A DNA stretch of 64,000 bases. Source: a bacterium (lineage in GTDB: Bacteria; Vulcanimicrobiota; JABDET01). The notes beneath the pieces are model-generated. The model ran no database searches, was not told the origin of the DNA, and saw only the letters and a program-made list of their open reading frames with translations. This document shows positions 1 to 8,335 of this stretch, piece after piece (the stretch's first letter is position 1; every line of letters starts with the position of its first letter). The stretch covers positions 64,680-128,679 of the forward strand of contig JAJYZB010000003.1 of the NCBI GenBank assembly GCA_021800275.1. The letters are read 5' to 3'. The position numbers were made by a program, and so were the translations under genes.

Positions 1-1
1 C

Positions 2-277
2 GAAAAGGAAAAAACACTTTTTATTTTGCAGCAGCACGGCGAGAAAAAAACAGCCCTGATCTTCAATTTTTCAAACCGCTCGGAAAAAGTTTCTCTCCCC
101 TTCCCAAAAGGAATGTGGAAAAAAATGATTGATTCATCAGAAAAAACGTGGAACCTGGATTCCACTCGATCCCAAATTTCAAATCCAGTTCAACAGAGAA
201 TTAAATCCTCAGGAGGAAAGAAAAAAATCCCTCTTTTAATTCCTTTTTCAACAGTCCTTGTCTTCACAAAGATATAG
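2..277 (+). CDS. treZ: C-terminal end of a malto-oligosyltrehalose trehalohydrolase-like alpha-amylase family enzyme (5' truncated)
   Basis: The reading frame is open from base 2 to a TAG stop at 275-277, so only about 91 C-terminal residues are present. The stretch around ALIFNFSNRSEKVSLPFP, then a Trp-Lys-Lys run and a late I-P-F-S-T-V-L-V-F segment, resembles the small C-terminal beta domain (DUF3459) of malto-oligosyltrehalose trehalohydrolase, where a Phe-Asn-Phe-Ser motif and a closing P-x-S-x-V-L strand are typical. TreZ releases trehalose from maltooligosyl trehalose in the cytoplasm. The catalytic domain lies outside the window, so another GH13 enzyme such as a glycogen branching or debranching relative is possible. 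The gene ends 10 bp before the convergent peroxiredoxin gene. Confidence 0.6.
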   Translation, partial: EKEKTLFILQQHGEKKTALIFNFSNRSEKVSLPFPKGMWKKMIDSSEKTWNLDSTRSQISNPVQQRIKSSGGKKKIPLLIPFSTVLVFTKI

Positions 278-287
278 AGCGCTTCTG

Positions 288-974
288 CTATTTCCTTGCA
301 CCTATGTGTTCAACAGTTTCAGGCTGACGGACCACACGGAGATAGGGCTTCAATGTCTTCCATCCTTGAGGATAAACCCTTTTTGCCTCTTCATCTGACA
401 CAGAAGTGGAAATAATGACATCCTCTCCGGGCTTCCAGTTCACCGGCGTAGCTACTTTGTGTTTAGAAGTCAACTGAAGAGAATCCAGAACCCGCATCAC
501 CTCATGAAAATTACGCCCTGTACTCATTGGATAAACAATAATAAGCTTAATATTTTTATCAGGACCGATAATGAAAACATTGCGCACGGTTTGATTATCA
601 GCAGGAGTTCTTTTGGAAGGATCCCCTGAAACACTTGCTGGAAGCATTCCATACAATTTTGAAATCTTAAAATCAGTGTCTGCGATCATAGGATACTCTG
701 GAGTAAACTCTTGAGTATCTTTAATATCGCCTGCCCATTTTAAGTGCTCCTGCACAGAGTCAACACTGAGCCCGATAATTTTTGTATCTCTTTTTTCAAA
801 CTCAGGCTGCAGCCGAGCCATATACCCAAGTTCTGTCGTGCAGACCGGGGTAAAATCTTTGGGGTGCGAAAAAAGAATGCACCAGGAATCTCCAATCCAT
901 TCATGAAATCGTATTCTGCCTTTTGTTGTTTCTGCTTCAAAATCTGGAGCTAAACTGCCGATTTGAAGAGTCAT
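288..974 (-). CDS. 1-Cys peroxiredoxin (Prx6/AhpC-TSA family)
   Basis: The 228-residue protein has the thioredoxin-fold peroxiredoxin core, with HPKDFTPVCTTE near residues 37-48. The peroxidatic Cys follows the conserved P-x-x-x-T/S-x-x-C pattern. A long C-terminal extension containing PVNWKPGED and a YPQGW-type segment marks the Prx6 (1-Cys) subfamily, which reduces hydrogen peroxide and alkyl hydroperoxides in the cytoplasm. Length is typical for the family. The ATG is preceded by a near-perfect Shine-Dalgarno AAAGGAGG. It is transcribed alone, convergent with the treZ-like fragment and divergent from the broken metallo-beta-lactamase gene. Confidence 0.95.
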   Translation of the reverse strand: MTLQIGSLAPDFEAETTKGRIRFHEWIGDSWCILFSHPKDFTPVCTTELGYMARLQPEFEKRDTKIIGLSVDSVQEHLKWAGDIKDTQEFTPEYPMIADTDFKISKLYGMLPASVSGDPSKRTPADNQTVRNVFIIGPDKNIKLIIVYPMSTGRNFHEVMRVLDSLQLTSKHKVATPVNWKPGEDVIISTSVSDEEAKRVYPQGWKTLKPYLRVVRQPETVEHIGARK

Positions 975-1015
975 GATAGACCTCCTTTTTTAATTTTTAT
1001 TATGACTTCTTTCGC

Positions 1016-1031
1016 TGATCTAAATCATAAT
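1016..1031 (-). promoter_or_regulatory. Candidate promoter/operator of the peroxiredoxin gene
   Basis: On the minus strand, the -10-like hexamers TATTAT and TATGAT at about 1031-1024 overlap an imperfect 12-bp palindrome, TGATTTAGATCA, at 1027-1016, about 45 bases upstream of the start codon. An operator overlapping a -10 box would fit repression of a peroxide-defence gene. No good -35 box is visible at the right spacing, so this is weak. Confidence 0.25.
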
Positions 1032-1149
1032 AGATGCGGGAGCAGTAAAATGTTCAGCGTTTTAAAGCAAATTCCTTCAGACAGGAGTTTATCCATCTTC
1101 AAGGAAATGCTCAATAAGCCGAATCAAAGCTCAAGGAAAGAGCGAAAAA

Positions 1150-1596
1150 ATGCTTGAACCTAAAATTTACACAACCCAGGAATTAGGTGATAATTCTTAT
1201 CTGTGGGTTGCAAAAGGGGAAAGATTTTTAGTGGATCCTCAGAGAGATATCTGGAGATTTCTGCCTGATGCTGAGACTTTAAAAATCACAATCAAATATG
1301 TTTTCGAAACCCATCTTTACAATGATTATTTGACAGGGGCTTTAGAAGTCAAAGCAAAAGTGGGGGACCATATTATTGTACCTTTGAGAAAAGTTTTTGC
1401 AGTATTCTTTTCTTTCTTTCTTATTGCATTTTCATCCGCTTTCGCGCATAACTCAAACACTCAAAAGGGACCTGTTCATTTCCGCTGGGAAAACCATCCC
1501 AAACATTTTTTAGGGACGGGGTACCCTTTACTCTCAATCATACTTTTTTCTGAGTTGAAACAGGTTCTACTTTTAGAGGTTGTACACGAATCGTGA
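1150..1596 (+). pseudogene. Truncated metallo-beta-lactamase (persulfide dioxygenase-like) fragment joined to an unrelated signal-peptide-like segment
   Basis: Residues 1-78 resemble the N-terminus of the MBL-fold persulfide dioxygenase/rhodanese-linked hydrolases: a strand ending in FLVDPQRD, then ETHLYNDYLTGALEV, which matches the family's ETH-h-H-N-D-Y-x-S/T-G-A-L-E signature except that the second metal-binding His is Tyr. Homology stops at about base 1383, where the family would continue for another 130 or more residues with further metal ligands. What follows, in frame, is a Sec-signal-like run (a basic start, then FAVFFSFFLIAFSSAFA, then HNS) starting at a TTG at 1384 and ending after about 70 residues of no recognised domain. 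The ORF stop overlaps the GTG of the next gene. I read it as two decayed gene fragments fused; an active enzyme is unlikely. Confidence 0.6.
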
Positions 1597-4409
1597 AGAA
1601 AGATAAGGCTCAGCCATCAGGTAAGATTATTTTCCTTTTTACCGATATTGAGGGGAGCACAAAACTCTGGGAAGAACATCCCGACGAAATGAAACAAGCC
1701 CTTGTCCGACATGATGCGATCCTTCGGAAAGAAATTGAATCGCGAAATGGTTATGTATTTAAAACCATTGGGGATGCTTTCTGCGCCGCCTTTTCTTCCG
1801 CATCAGACGCTCTTGATGCTGCTATTGGAACACAGCTTTCCCTCCAAAACGAGCGGTGGAAGAACATTGAAGCACTTCGTATCCGAACAGCACTGCATGC
1901 AGGCACAGCAGAGGAACGGGATGGAGACTACTTCGGTTCTGACGTAAATCGCACGGCACGGCTGCTCTCTATTATGAGGGGTGGAAATATTATTCTCTCT
2001 AAATCAGCAGCGGATCTGGCAGTCAAATTTTTGTCTGATAGATCTTCTTTCCGCGATTTAGGGGAACATTATTTGCGCGATGTGAGCGAACCCATTCAAG
2101 TTTTTCAGGTTGTTCACCCCGCTCTTCCTTTTGATTTTCCACTGGCTAAAGTTTTAGATCCATCATTGACCAACCTTCCATCTCAACTGTCGCCTTTTGT
2201 GGGGCGTCAAAAAGATCTGGCAGAGGTTAAACGACTTTTAGCAGGATCCAGACTGCTCACTCTTTCAGGAACAGGGGGCTGCGGAAAAACTCGATTATCC
2301 ATTGAGGCAGCAAAGCATCTGGCTAGTGCGTTTCAAGATGGGATAAGATTTGTGGAACTGGCGCCTATTTCTGATCCGAGCTTTGTTTTAAGCGAGTTTT
2401 CCCGCTCTCTTGGAATTGAAGACTCAGGGGGAACCATCATCTCTATCCTTCTCGAATTCTTAAAGAAGAAGCAGCTTTTAATTCTCCTGGACAATTGTGA
2501 ACATCTTATTGATGAAACAGCACATCTGACTGAATCTCTTCTGCAATCTTGCTCTAATCTACGCCTTCTTGTAACCAGCAGACAGCCTCTAGGAGTTTCA
2601 GGCGAACAAGTTTATAGAGTCCCTTCTCTTTCAATACCCTCTGCTGACACCAATCCTGAGGTTAGTGAAATGATGCAATTTGACGCTGTCCAATTGTTTG
2701 TTGCGAGAGCAAAGGCGAGCTATCCGAAATTTGCGCTGACTCAGCAGAACGCGCCTGCCATTGCCCAGATTTGCAGACAGCTTGACGGAATTCCACTTGC
2801 ACTTGAATTAGCGGCTTCACGGGTCAAGGTTTTATCTCCTGAACAAATTGCAGAACGATTGAAGGATTCATTTAAACTCCTGGTCGGAGGGAGCAGAACA
2901 GCTCTCCCTCGCCATCAAACTCTACTTGCCACCTTGGATTGGAGCTACTCCCACCTTCTGGATCAAGAGAAACTTCTTCTCCAGCGTCTTTCCGTTTTTT
3001 CAGGCGGCTTTGATTTAAAAGCCTGTGAGAAAGTTTGTTCGGATCAGGGAATTAATTTGTTTGAAATTTTAGATCTACTGACTCAGCTAGTAGATAAATC
3101 TCTGGTGCAGTGTGAAGAATCTGAGGGGGAAACCCGCTATCATCTCCTAAGGTCAGTGCGGGAATACGCCCTTCAGAAGCTGAGAGAGGGGGATGGAGAA
3201 AAAGAAATTCGCGCTAAGCATCTTAACTATTTTATCTCCCTGGCAGAGGAAGCTGACCTCGAGCTTACAAGTGCCCAATCTAACTTGTGGTTAGAAAAAC
3301 TTGAACTTGATCATGACAATTTTCGAGATGCTCTTGCCTGGTGCGAAACTTTCCCTGAGGGAGCAGGACTTTCCATTCAACTCAGCGGCGCTTTGTGGAA
3401 ATTCTGGTACAGCCGCTATTTAAGCGATGGGCGCCGGTGGCTGGATCAAGCGCTTGCACGGGATAATGAAGCCTTTCCTCCCCCTATTCGTGGAAGAGCT
3501 TACCTGGGAGCGGGAACAATTTCCTGGAGGCAGAACGATTATGAACACGTCATCCAATATTGTACGAAGAGTCTTGAACTTTTTAAAGCATCTGAGATTA
3601 AAATTGGCATCGCTTATTCCTTGAACTCTCTTGGTTCTGTTTCAAATTTCTGCGGTGATTACCAGGCTGCTAATAAATTTTTTATGGAAAGCCATTCGAT
3701 CTTTTCAGAGGTTGAAAATCCTTTTGGAGTCGCCCTCACTGCGGTTGCACTTGGGATGGTTGCTCACTGGGAAGGAAATTATGAAGAATCGCTTTCTTTT
3801 CTCCAAAAGGGTATTGATACAGCGGTCTCCATTTCAAATGGATGGTGTGAGGCATTCGGACTTGCCATGATGGGGCAGCTTTACAGAAGCCTCGGAAATT
3901 TTGAAGAAGCAAAAACAGCTTTAGAAAAAAGTCTTGCTATAAGAGAAAAAATAAAGGATCGATCTGGAATACCAGAATCTCTGGCTTTAATGGGTCAGTT
4001 ACTCCTGGATCAAGGGGCTTTAAAAGAAGCCTTAGTTCTCCTTCAACAAGCTCTGAAAACATCGCAAGAGATTAGCTGGCCCTGGATGACTGCATTTTCT
4101 CTTAATTTACTTGGAAGAGCAGCTTTTTTAAAAAAGGAATTAGACAAAGCGTTAGATTTGCACAGACAGGCTTTGTCCATTCGACAAAAAATTGGAGACA
4201 AACGTGGAACTGCGGAATCTCTAGAAGGGTGCGCTCGCTCTTTTCTAGCTAAGGGAGAATGGTCAAACTCCGCAAAACATTTTGCGGCAGCGGAATCGCT
4301 CCGTATTGAGATTCATGCTCCTCTTCCCCCTGCTGACGAAACAGAAAATAATCAAAACCTGACATTGTTACGCGAAAAACTTGGCGAGCAGGGATTTCAG
4401 GTCATGTGA
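1593..4409 (+). CDS. Class III adenylate/guanylate cyclase fused to a STAND-type ATPase and TPR repeats
   Basis: The 938-residue protein starts at a GTG overlapping the previous stop (GTGA). Residues 12-170 are a class III cyclase homology domain. FTDIEGST carries metal Asp18, GDAF carries metal Asp61, and the later HAGTAEERDGDYFG and NRTARL segments are typical of the family. A P-loop GTGGCGKT lies near residues 225-232 and a Walker B-like LLILLDNCEHL near 297, followed by a winged-helix region. This is the NACHT/NB-ARC-like arrangement of the MalT/AfsR/LuxR-ATPase group. From about residue 600 to 920 there are repeated TPR motifs such as LG-x-x-x-x-x-G-x-x-x-E-A. No DNA-binding domain is seen. 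It probably makes or senses a cyclic nucleotide in response to a ligand bound by the TPR/ATPase part. Cytoplasmic. Confidence 0.9.
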   Translation: MKKDKAQPSGKIIFLFTDIEGSTKLWEEHPDEMKQALVRHDAILRKEIESRNGYVFKTIGDAFCAAFSSASDALDAAIGTQLSLQNERWKNIEALRIRTALHAGTAEERDGDYFGSDVNRTARLLSIMRGGNIILSKSAADLAVKFLSDRSSFRDLGEHYLRDVSEPIQVFQVVHPALPFDFPLAKVLDPSLTNLPSQLSPFVGRQKDLAEVKRLLAGSRLLTLSGTGGCGKTRLSIEAAKHLASAFQDGIRFVELAPISDPSFVLSEFSRSLGIEDSGGTIISILLEFLKKKQLLILLDNCEHLIDETAHLTESLLQSCSNLRLLVTSRQPLGVSGEQVYRVPSLSIPSADTNPEVSEMMQFDAVQLFVARAKASYPKFALTQQNAPAIAQICRQLDGIPLALELAASRVKVLSPEQIAERLKDSFKLLVGGSRTALPRHQTLLATLDWSYSHLLDQEKLLLQRLSVFSGGFDLKACEKVCSDQGINLFEILDLLTQLVDKSLVQCEESEGETRYHLLRSVREYALQKLREGDGEKEIRAKHLNYFISLAEEADLELTSAQSNLWLEKLELDHDNFRDALAWCETFPEGAGLSIQLSGALWKFWYSRYLSDGRRWLDQALARDNEAFPPPIRGRAYLGAGTISWRQNDYEHVIQYCTKSLELFKASEIKIGIAYSLNSLGSVSNFCGDYQAANKFFMESHSIFSEVENPFGVALTAVALGMVAHWEGNYEESLSFLQKGIDTAVSISNGWCEAFGLAMMGQLYRSLGNFEEAKTALEKSLAIREKIKDRSGIPESLALMGQLLLDQGALKEALVLLQQALKTSQEISWPWMTAFSLNLLGRAAFLKKELDKALDLHRQALSIRQKIGDKRGTAESLEGCARSFLAKGEWSNSAKHFAAAESLRIEIHAPLPPADETENNQNLTLLREKLGEQGFQVM

Positions 4410-4455
4410 GATGAGCAGAAAATTCCCCAGATTTTCAGATAGCAAGCATGAACCT

Positions 4456-5868
4456 TTAAACTTCTTTTACTGCAGTAATCAGTTTTTGCAAGGTCTCTCG
4501 CGCATCTCCAAAGAGCATGTAAGTTTTGGGATTGTAAAACAATTCGTTTTCGATCCCAGCAAATCCATGACTCATCCCTCGTTTCAAGACAATCACCTTT
4601 TCAGCTTGATCCACGTTTAAAATCGGCATTCCATAAATAGGGCTTGTCTTCGTGACTCTTGCCGCAGGATTGACTACATCATTGGCTCCAACCACTAAAA
4701 CTAAATCTGTTCTCGGAAATTCAGGATTAATCTCTTCCATTTCATGGAGTTGGGGATAAGGGACATTTGCCTCAGCCAGCAGAACATTCATGTGACCTGG
4801 CATTCTGCCAGCTACAGGATGGATCGCATACTTGACCTCTATTCCTTTTTTCCCCAATAAATCCGCCAGATCTCGAATTTGATGCTGGGCCTGGGCAACA
4901 GCCAACCCGTACCCTGGAACAATCACGACATTTTTAGAGTAAGCCAGTAGAACAGCAGCATCCTCTAAAGAGACTTGTTTTATGCTGCCATTGGAAGAAG
5001 GGGATCCAGCAGTAACTGCGCCCTCTTTTTCTTGTGCCCCAAAAGCTCCAAACAAAACATTGGATAAAGAGCGGTTCATGGCTTTACACATCAACTGTGT
5101 CAGCAGAGTGCCTGAAGCGCCAACCAGAGTTCCGCTGATAATTAAAAGATTGTTTCGCAGAACAAACCCTGCAAAAGCGACAGATAAACCGGTAAAAGAG
5201 TTCAATAAAGAGATCACGACAGGCATATCGGCTCCACCAATTGGCAGCACCATGACAATTCCAAAAACCAAAGCTGCTGCGGCCAGGATTTCGTAAACGG
5301 TGGGATTAATTCTGACTAAAAATAGAACCGTTGAAATTAAAATAACTGCTGCTAGAATTGAAGTCAATCCTTTTAAAATGAAACTTTTCGATGCTTTCGG
5401 TCCCAGAATCCCTTGCAGTTTTCCAAAAGCCACCATGCTTCCAGAAAAAGTGATGCACCCTACCCCTGTTCCAATCGTCATTGGAATCGTACGAGCTAAA
5501 AACAAAGGGGCATGGAGAGCTAACTTTTCAAAAAGTTCTGCGCTTTCCACAAGGGCTGCTGCTCCTCCTCCCATTCCATTGAATAAAGCCACTAATTGAG
5601 GCATATCGGTCATTTTCACTCGATAAGCTAAGAGAAGCCCAACTCCACCCCCAATAATAATTCCAACCAGCATAAGAGGGACTGTTAATATTTTTTCTTG
5701 ATAGGCAGTGATAAGGATAGCTGCCAGCATGGAAAAAGCGGCAAGCAAATTGCCATTCCGAGCGGTTTTTGGGGAAGACAGCTGCTTGATGCCAACAATA
5801 AACAAAATCGCCAGGAATAAATAGATCAGAGGAAGCAGAGAAGAATGACTACTCATCAAGTTGTCCAT
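4456..5868 (-). CDS. pntB: NAD(P) transhydrogenase subunit beta
   Basis: PntB is the NADP-binding part of proton-translocating transhydrogenase, which uses the proton gradient to drive hydride transfer from NADH to NADP+. The first about 270 of 470 residues are hydrophobic with eight or nine predicted membrane helices, including the conserved MPQLVALFNGMGGGAAA segment. The C-terminal domain III carries GYGLAVAQAQ and GANDVVNPAA, both NADP-site motifs, and HPVAGRMPGHMNVLLAEA. The length is normal. The gene overlaps the end of pntAB by 20 bp; an internal ATG at 5856 would shorten the overlap to 8 bp, and neither start has a strong ribosome binding site. It is last in the pntAA-pntAB-pntB run. 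Confidence 0.97.
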   Translation of the reverse strand: MDNLMSSHSSLLPLIYLFLAILFIVGIKQLSSPKTARNGNLLAAFSMLAAILITAYQEKILTVPLMLVGIIIGGGVGLLLAYRVKMTDMPQLVALFNGMGGGAAALVESAELFEKLALHAPLFLARTIPMTIGTGVGCITFSGSMVAFGKLQGILGPKASKSFILKGLTSILAAVILISTVLFLVRINPTVYEILAAAALVFGIVMVLPIGGADMPVVISLLNSFTGLSVAFAGFVLRNNLLIISGTLVGASGTLLTQLMCKAMNRSLSNVLFGAFGAQEKEGAVTAGSPSSNGSIKQVSLEDAAVLLAYSKNVVIVPGYGLAVAQAQHQIRDLADLLGKKGIEVKYAIHPVAGRMPGHMNVLLAEANVPYPQLHEMEEINPEFPRTDLVLVVGANDVVNPAARVTKTSPIYGMPILNVDQAEKVIVLKRGMSHGFAGIENELFYNPKTYMLFGDARETLQKLITAVKEV

Positions 5869-6163
5869 TTTTTGAAACGGTAGGTTTCTTTTTGAACATC
5901 TGCAGCATCCGATCTGTCACTGCAAATCCTCCAACCACGTTAGCAGCCCCAAGAATAACCGCTAAAAACCCGAGACTTGTTTGAATGGAAGTGTGGGCTG
6001 ATCCTAAAACCAGCATGGCAGCAACAAGAACAATTCCGTGAATGGCATTTGTGCCAGACATGAGCGGGGTATGAAGGGTTGCTGGAACTTTTGAAATCAC
6101 TTCAAAGCCAACAAAAACAGCTAATACAAAAACATACAGACTGAACAGAAGATGGGCGCTCAA
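5849..6163 (-). CDS. pntAB: NAD(P) transhydrogenase subunit alpha, membrane part
   Basis: This 104-residue membrane protein is the separate domain II portion of the alpha subunit, as found in the three-polypeptide transhydrogenases of Rhodospirillum type. It has three to four hydrophobic segments and the conserved TPLMSGTNAIHGIVLVGA-like stretch (here residues 32-50), followed by a GFAVTDRMLQMF motif. It overlaps pntAA by the ATGA arrangement and pntB by 20 bp, consistent with translational coupling and equal stoichiometry. Confidence 0.95.
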   Translation of the reverse strand: MSAHLLFSLYVFVLAVFVGFEVISKVPATLHTPLMSGTNAIHGIVLVAAMLVLGSAHTSIQTSLGFLAVILGAANVVGGFAVTDRMLQMFKKKPTVSKNGQLDE

Positions 6164-7383
6164 GAGATCCCTTTCCCTCCAACCGCGCCTCTTGTCCCAG
6201 TTTCGCTGCCTTCCTTTATGCTAACAACTTTCCCATCACTTCCTGCTTGAATAAGTCTCTGCTTGACTGTCTCGGATTTAATCTCCCCATCATGAACAAC
6301 ACAGGCTCCTGAAACAATTTCATCTGACCAGTCCAACTGGATCTTTCCGTTTTTAAGCAGGAGGTTCAAAAAAGAAAATAAATTTCGAGAATACATCTGA
6401 CTGGAATGTGTAGATAAGAGTGAAGGAAGATTTAGAAGCCCAATGATCTTAACATCATGCATTAAAGCCACTTCTCCAGGTTTTGTTAAACTGCAGTTCC
6501 CCCCCATTTCAGAAGCTAAATCCACGATAACAGAACCTAGCTTCATCTCTTTTACCATGTCTTCTGTAATTAAAACAGGGGCTTTTCTTCCTGGGATTAA
6601 TGCAGTCGTTATCACAACATCCGATTCTTTGACTTTTTGAGCGATCAATTCCATCTCTTTTTTTTGATGCTCTTCAGACAGCTCTTTGGCATATCCTCCT
6701 GCATCCTGACTCTGTTTTTCATCAAGTTTCCACGCAATTTCTGCAAATTTTGCCCCAAGGCTTTCCACTTGTTCTTTGACGGCAGGACGGGTGTCAAAAG
6801 CTTCCACAACTGCGCCAAGACGGCGGGCTGTTGCAATGGCTTGAAGACCAGCGACTCCTGCCCCTATCACAAACACTTTTGCCGGGGTCATGGTTCCAGC
6901 AGCAGTCATTAAAAGGGGGAAAAACTTCGGAAGTTCTTGAGCTGCCAGCAGCACAGCTTTATATCCTGCAGCAGTGCTCATAGAAGAGAGGGCATCCATG
7001 CTCTGTGCTCTGCTAATTCGAGGAATGACATCCATACTGAACGCTGTAATCTTCCTTTCATTCAGTTTTTTTACCAGATCCAGATTCAATAATGGCTGCA
7101 GAAAGGCAATTAAAACTGTTTTAGGTGGATAAAATTCTACTTCCTCTAGAGAAGGCTTTTGAACCCTGAGAATCATTTCAGATTGTTCCAATAAAGTTTT
7201 GCGGCCAGAAATGATGGAAGCACCTGATTCTTGATAAAACCTGTCCGGAAAATAAGAAGCTGTTCCTGAGCCTGTCTCAATTAAAACCTCAAAGCCGAGC
7301 TTCACCAGTTTTGAGACTGTTTCAGGAATTAGGGCAACTCTTTTTTCACCTATTTCTGTCTCTTTAGGAACTCCAACTTTCAT
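6160..7383 (-). CDS. pntAA: NAD(P) transhydrogenase subunit alpha, NAD-binding part
   Basis: The 407-residue soluble domain I of transhydrogenase binds NAD(H). It starts with the family hallmark MKVGVPKE followed by E-x-R-V-A-L-x-P, shared with alanine dehydrogenase. It contains the Rossmann glycine motif GAGVAGLQA near residue 172, then VEAFDTRPAVKEQV and LITEDMVKEMKLGSVIVDLA. Its start lies 52 bp downstream of ygfZ on the same strand, so midA, ygfZ and the three pnt genes may share one transcript. The gene ends about 20 residues after the DGEI segment, as expected for the split-subunit form. Confidence 0.96.
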   Translation of the reverse strand: MKVGVPKETEIGEKRVALIPETVSKLVKLGFEVLIETGSGTASYFPDRFYQESGASIISGRKTLLEQSEMILRVQKPSLEEVEFYPPKTVLIAFLQPLLNLDLVKKLNERKITAFSMDVIPRISRAQSMDALSSMSTAAGYKAVLLAAQELPKFFPLLMTAAGTMTPAKVFVIGAGVAGLQAIATARRLGAVVEAFDTRPAVKEQVESLGAKFAEIAWKLDEKQSQDAGGYAKELSEEHQKKEMELIAQKVKESDVVITTALIPGRKAPVLITEDMVKEMKLGSVIVDLASEMGGNCSLTKPGEVALMHDVKIIGLLNLPSLLSTHSSQMYSRNLFSFLNLLLKNGKIQLDWSDEIVSGACVVHDGEIKSETVKQRLIQAGSDGKVVSIKEGSETGTRGAVGGKGIS

Positions 7384-7435
7384 TTTGACTAACCTTTTTT
7401 TCTCGTTTCAAAAGAATCAACCTTCTTTTGAAATA

Positions 7436-8335
7436 TTACTGACGCTGCATCTGCGGCTGCTTCAGAACTTCAAGAAGGATTTTTTCTTCACCATCCCGAG
7501 CATACAAAGACTTTTTGGAGTCTAATGCTGAAACTTTTAATAACCCTAGAGCAGTGACCCTATTCCTCGGGAGAGAAAAAATACTCCTGGTGATTTTTCC
7601 CACCTCTTCACTTTCTTCAAAAACCTTTAAATTCTTCACCCTGTTCCTGCATTCACCCAATCCCAACAAAACAAGTGCGCGATTAACGTGTCCCTGATAA
7701 AAAATCCTCTGCAGAACTTCTGCTCCGATAAAACAGCCTTTTTTAAAGTTTAAATATTCCTCCAACCCAACTTCTTGAGGGAATGTGGTTTCATCCATTT
7801 CAATGCCTAGCTTCGGAATCACAGCTTCAATTTGCATCATTTCATAAAACTCGCTTGAAACTCGCACTGCTCCAGACACCTGGAGGTTCCTTAACCATTT
7901 TTCTTTTTGAGATTTTACAACCCACACGCGATATTCATGGAATTCCCCTCGCTGAACAAATGAGACAAACGCTTCATTTGATGAAAAATCAGGACCGACC
8001 GACTGCTCTCCCAAAATAGAAATCAGTTCATATTCTCCTGTTTTGTTCTTTACCTCCGCATCCAGCAAAATGAGATAATGGTTCAAATGGCTCAGCAGAG
8101 CGGAAACAATGATTCCTTCTACATCAAGAAAAAAGCAGTTCGGGCTTGTATGGTGAATATAAGCATCACTGAAAACTCTCCCTTTTGGCGTAGGAAAAAC
8201 CCCGTAAGTCACGCTTCCTTCCGAGAAATTCTTCACAACATCCTGACTGAAAAGTCCCTGAAGAAAAACCGCAGCATCTTTCCCTGTAACTTCAATTAAA
8301 CCCCGATCTTCAGGAAGAAAAAAACTTAAAGCCAC
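7436..8335 (-). CDS. ygfZ: YgfZ/GcvT-like folate-binding iron-sulfur cluster repair protein
   Basis: The 299-residue protein belongs to the aminomethyltransferase-like YgfZ/Iba57 family, which uses tetrahydrofolate to help assemble or repair Fe-S enzymes. The early segment VTGKDAAVFLQGLFSQDV and the signature KGCFIGAEVLQRI near residues 199-211 identify it. The signature is usually K-G-C-Y-x-G-Q-E, so the Gln is Ala here while the key Cys is kept. The start is a GTG directly abutting the stop of the upstream midA gene, which implies coupling. Cytoplasmic. Confidence 0.9.
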   Translation of the reverse strand: MALSFFLPEDRGLIEVTGKDAAVFLQGLFSQDVVKNFSEGSVTYGVFPTPKGRVFSDAYIHHTSPNCFFLDVEGIIVSALLSHLNHYLILLDAEVKNKTGEYELISILGEQSVGPDFSSNEAFVSFVQRGEFHEYRVWVVKSQKEKWLRNLQVSGAVRVSSEFYEMMQIEAVIPKLGIEMDETTFPQEVGLEEYLNFKKGCFIGAEVLQRIFYQGHVNRALVLLGLGECRNRVKNLKVFEESEEVGKITRSIFSLPRNRVTALGLLKVSALDSKKSLYARDGEEKILLEVLKQPQMQRQ

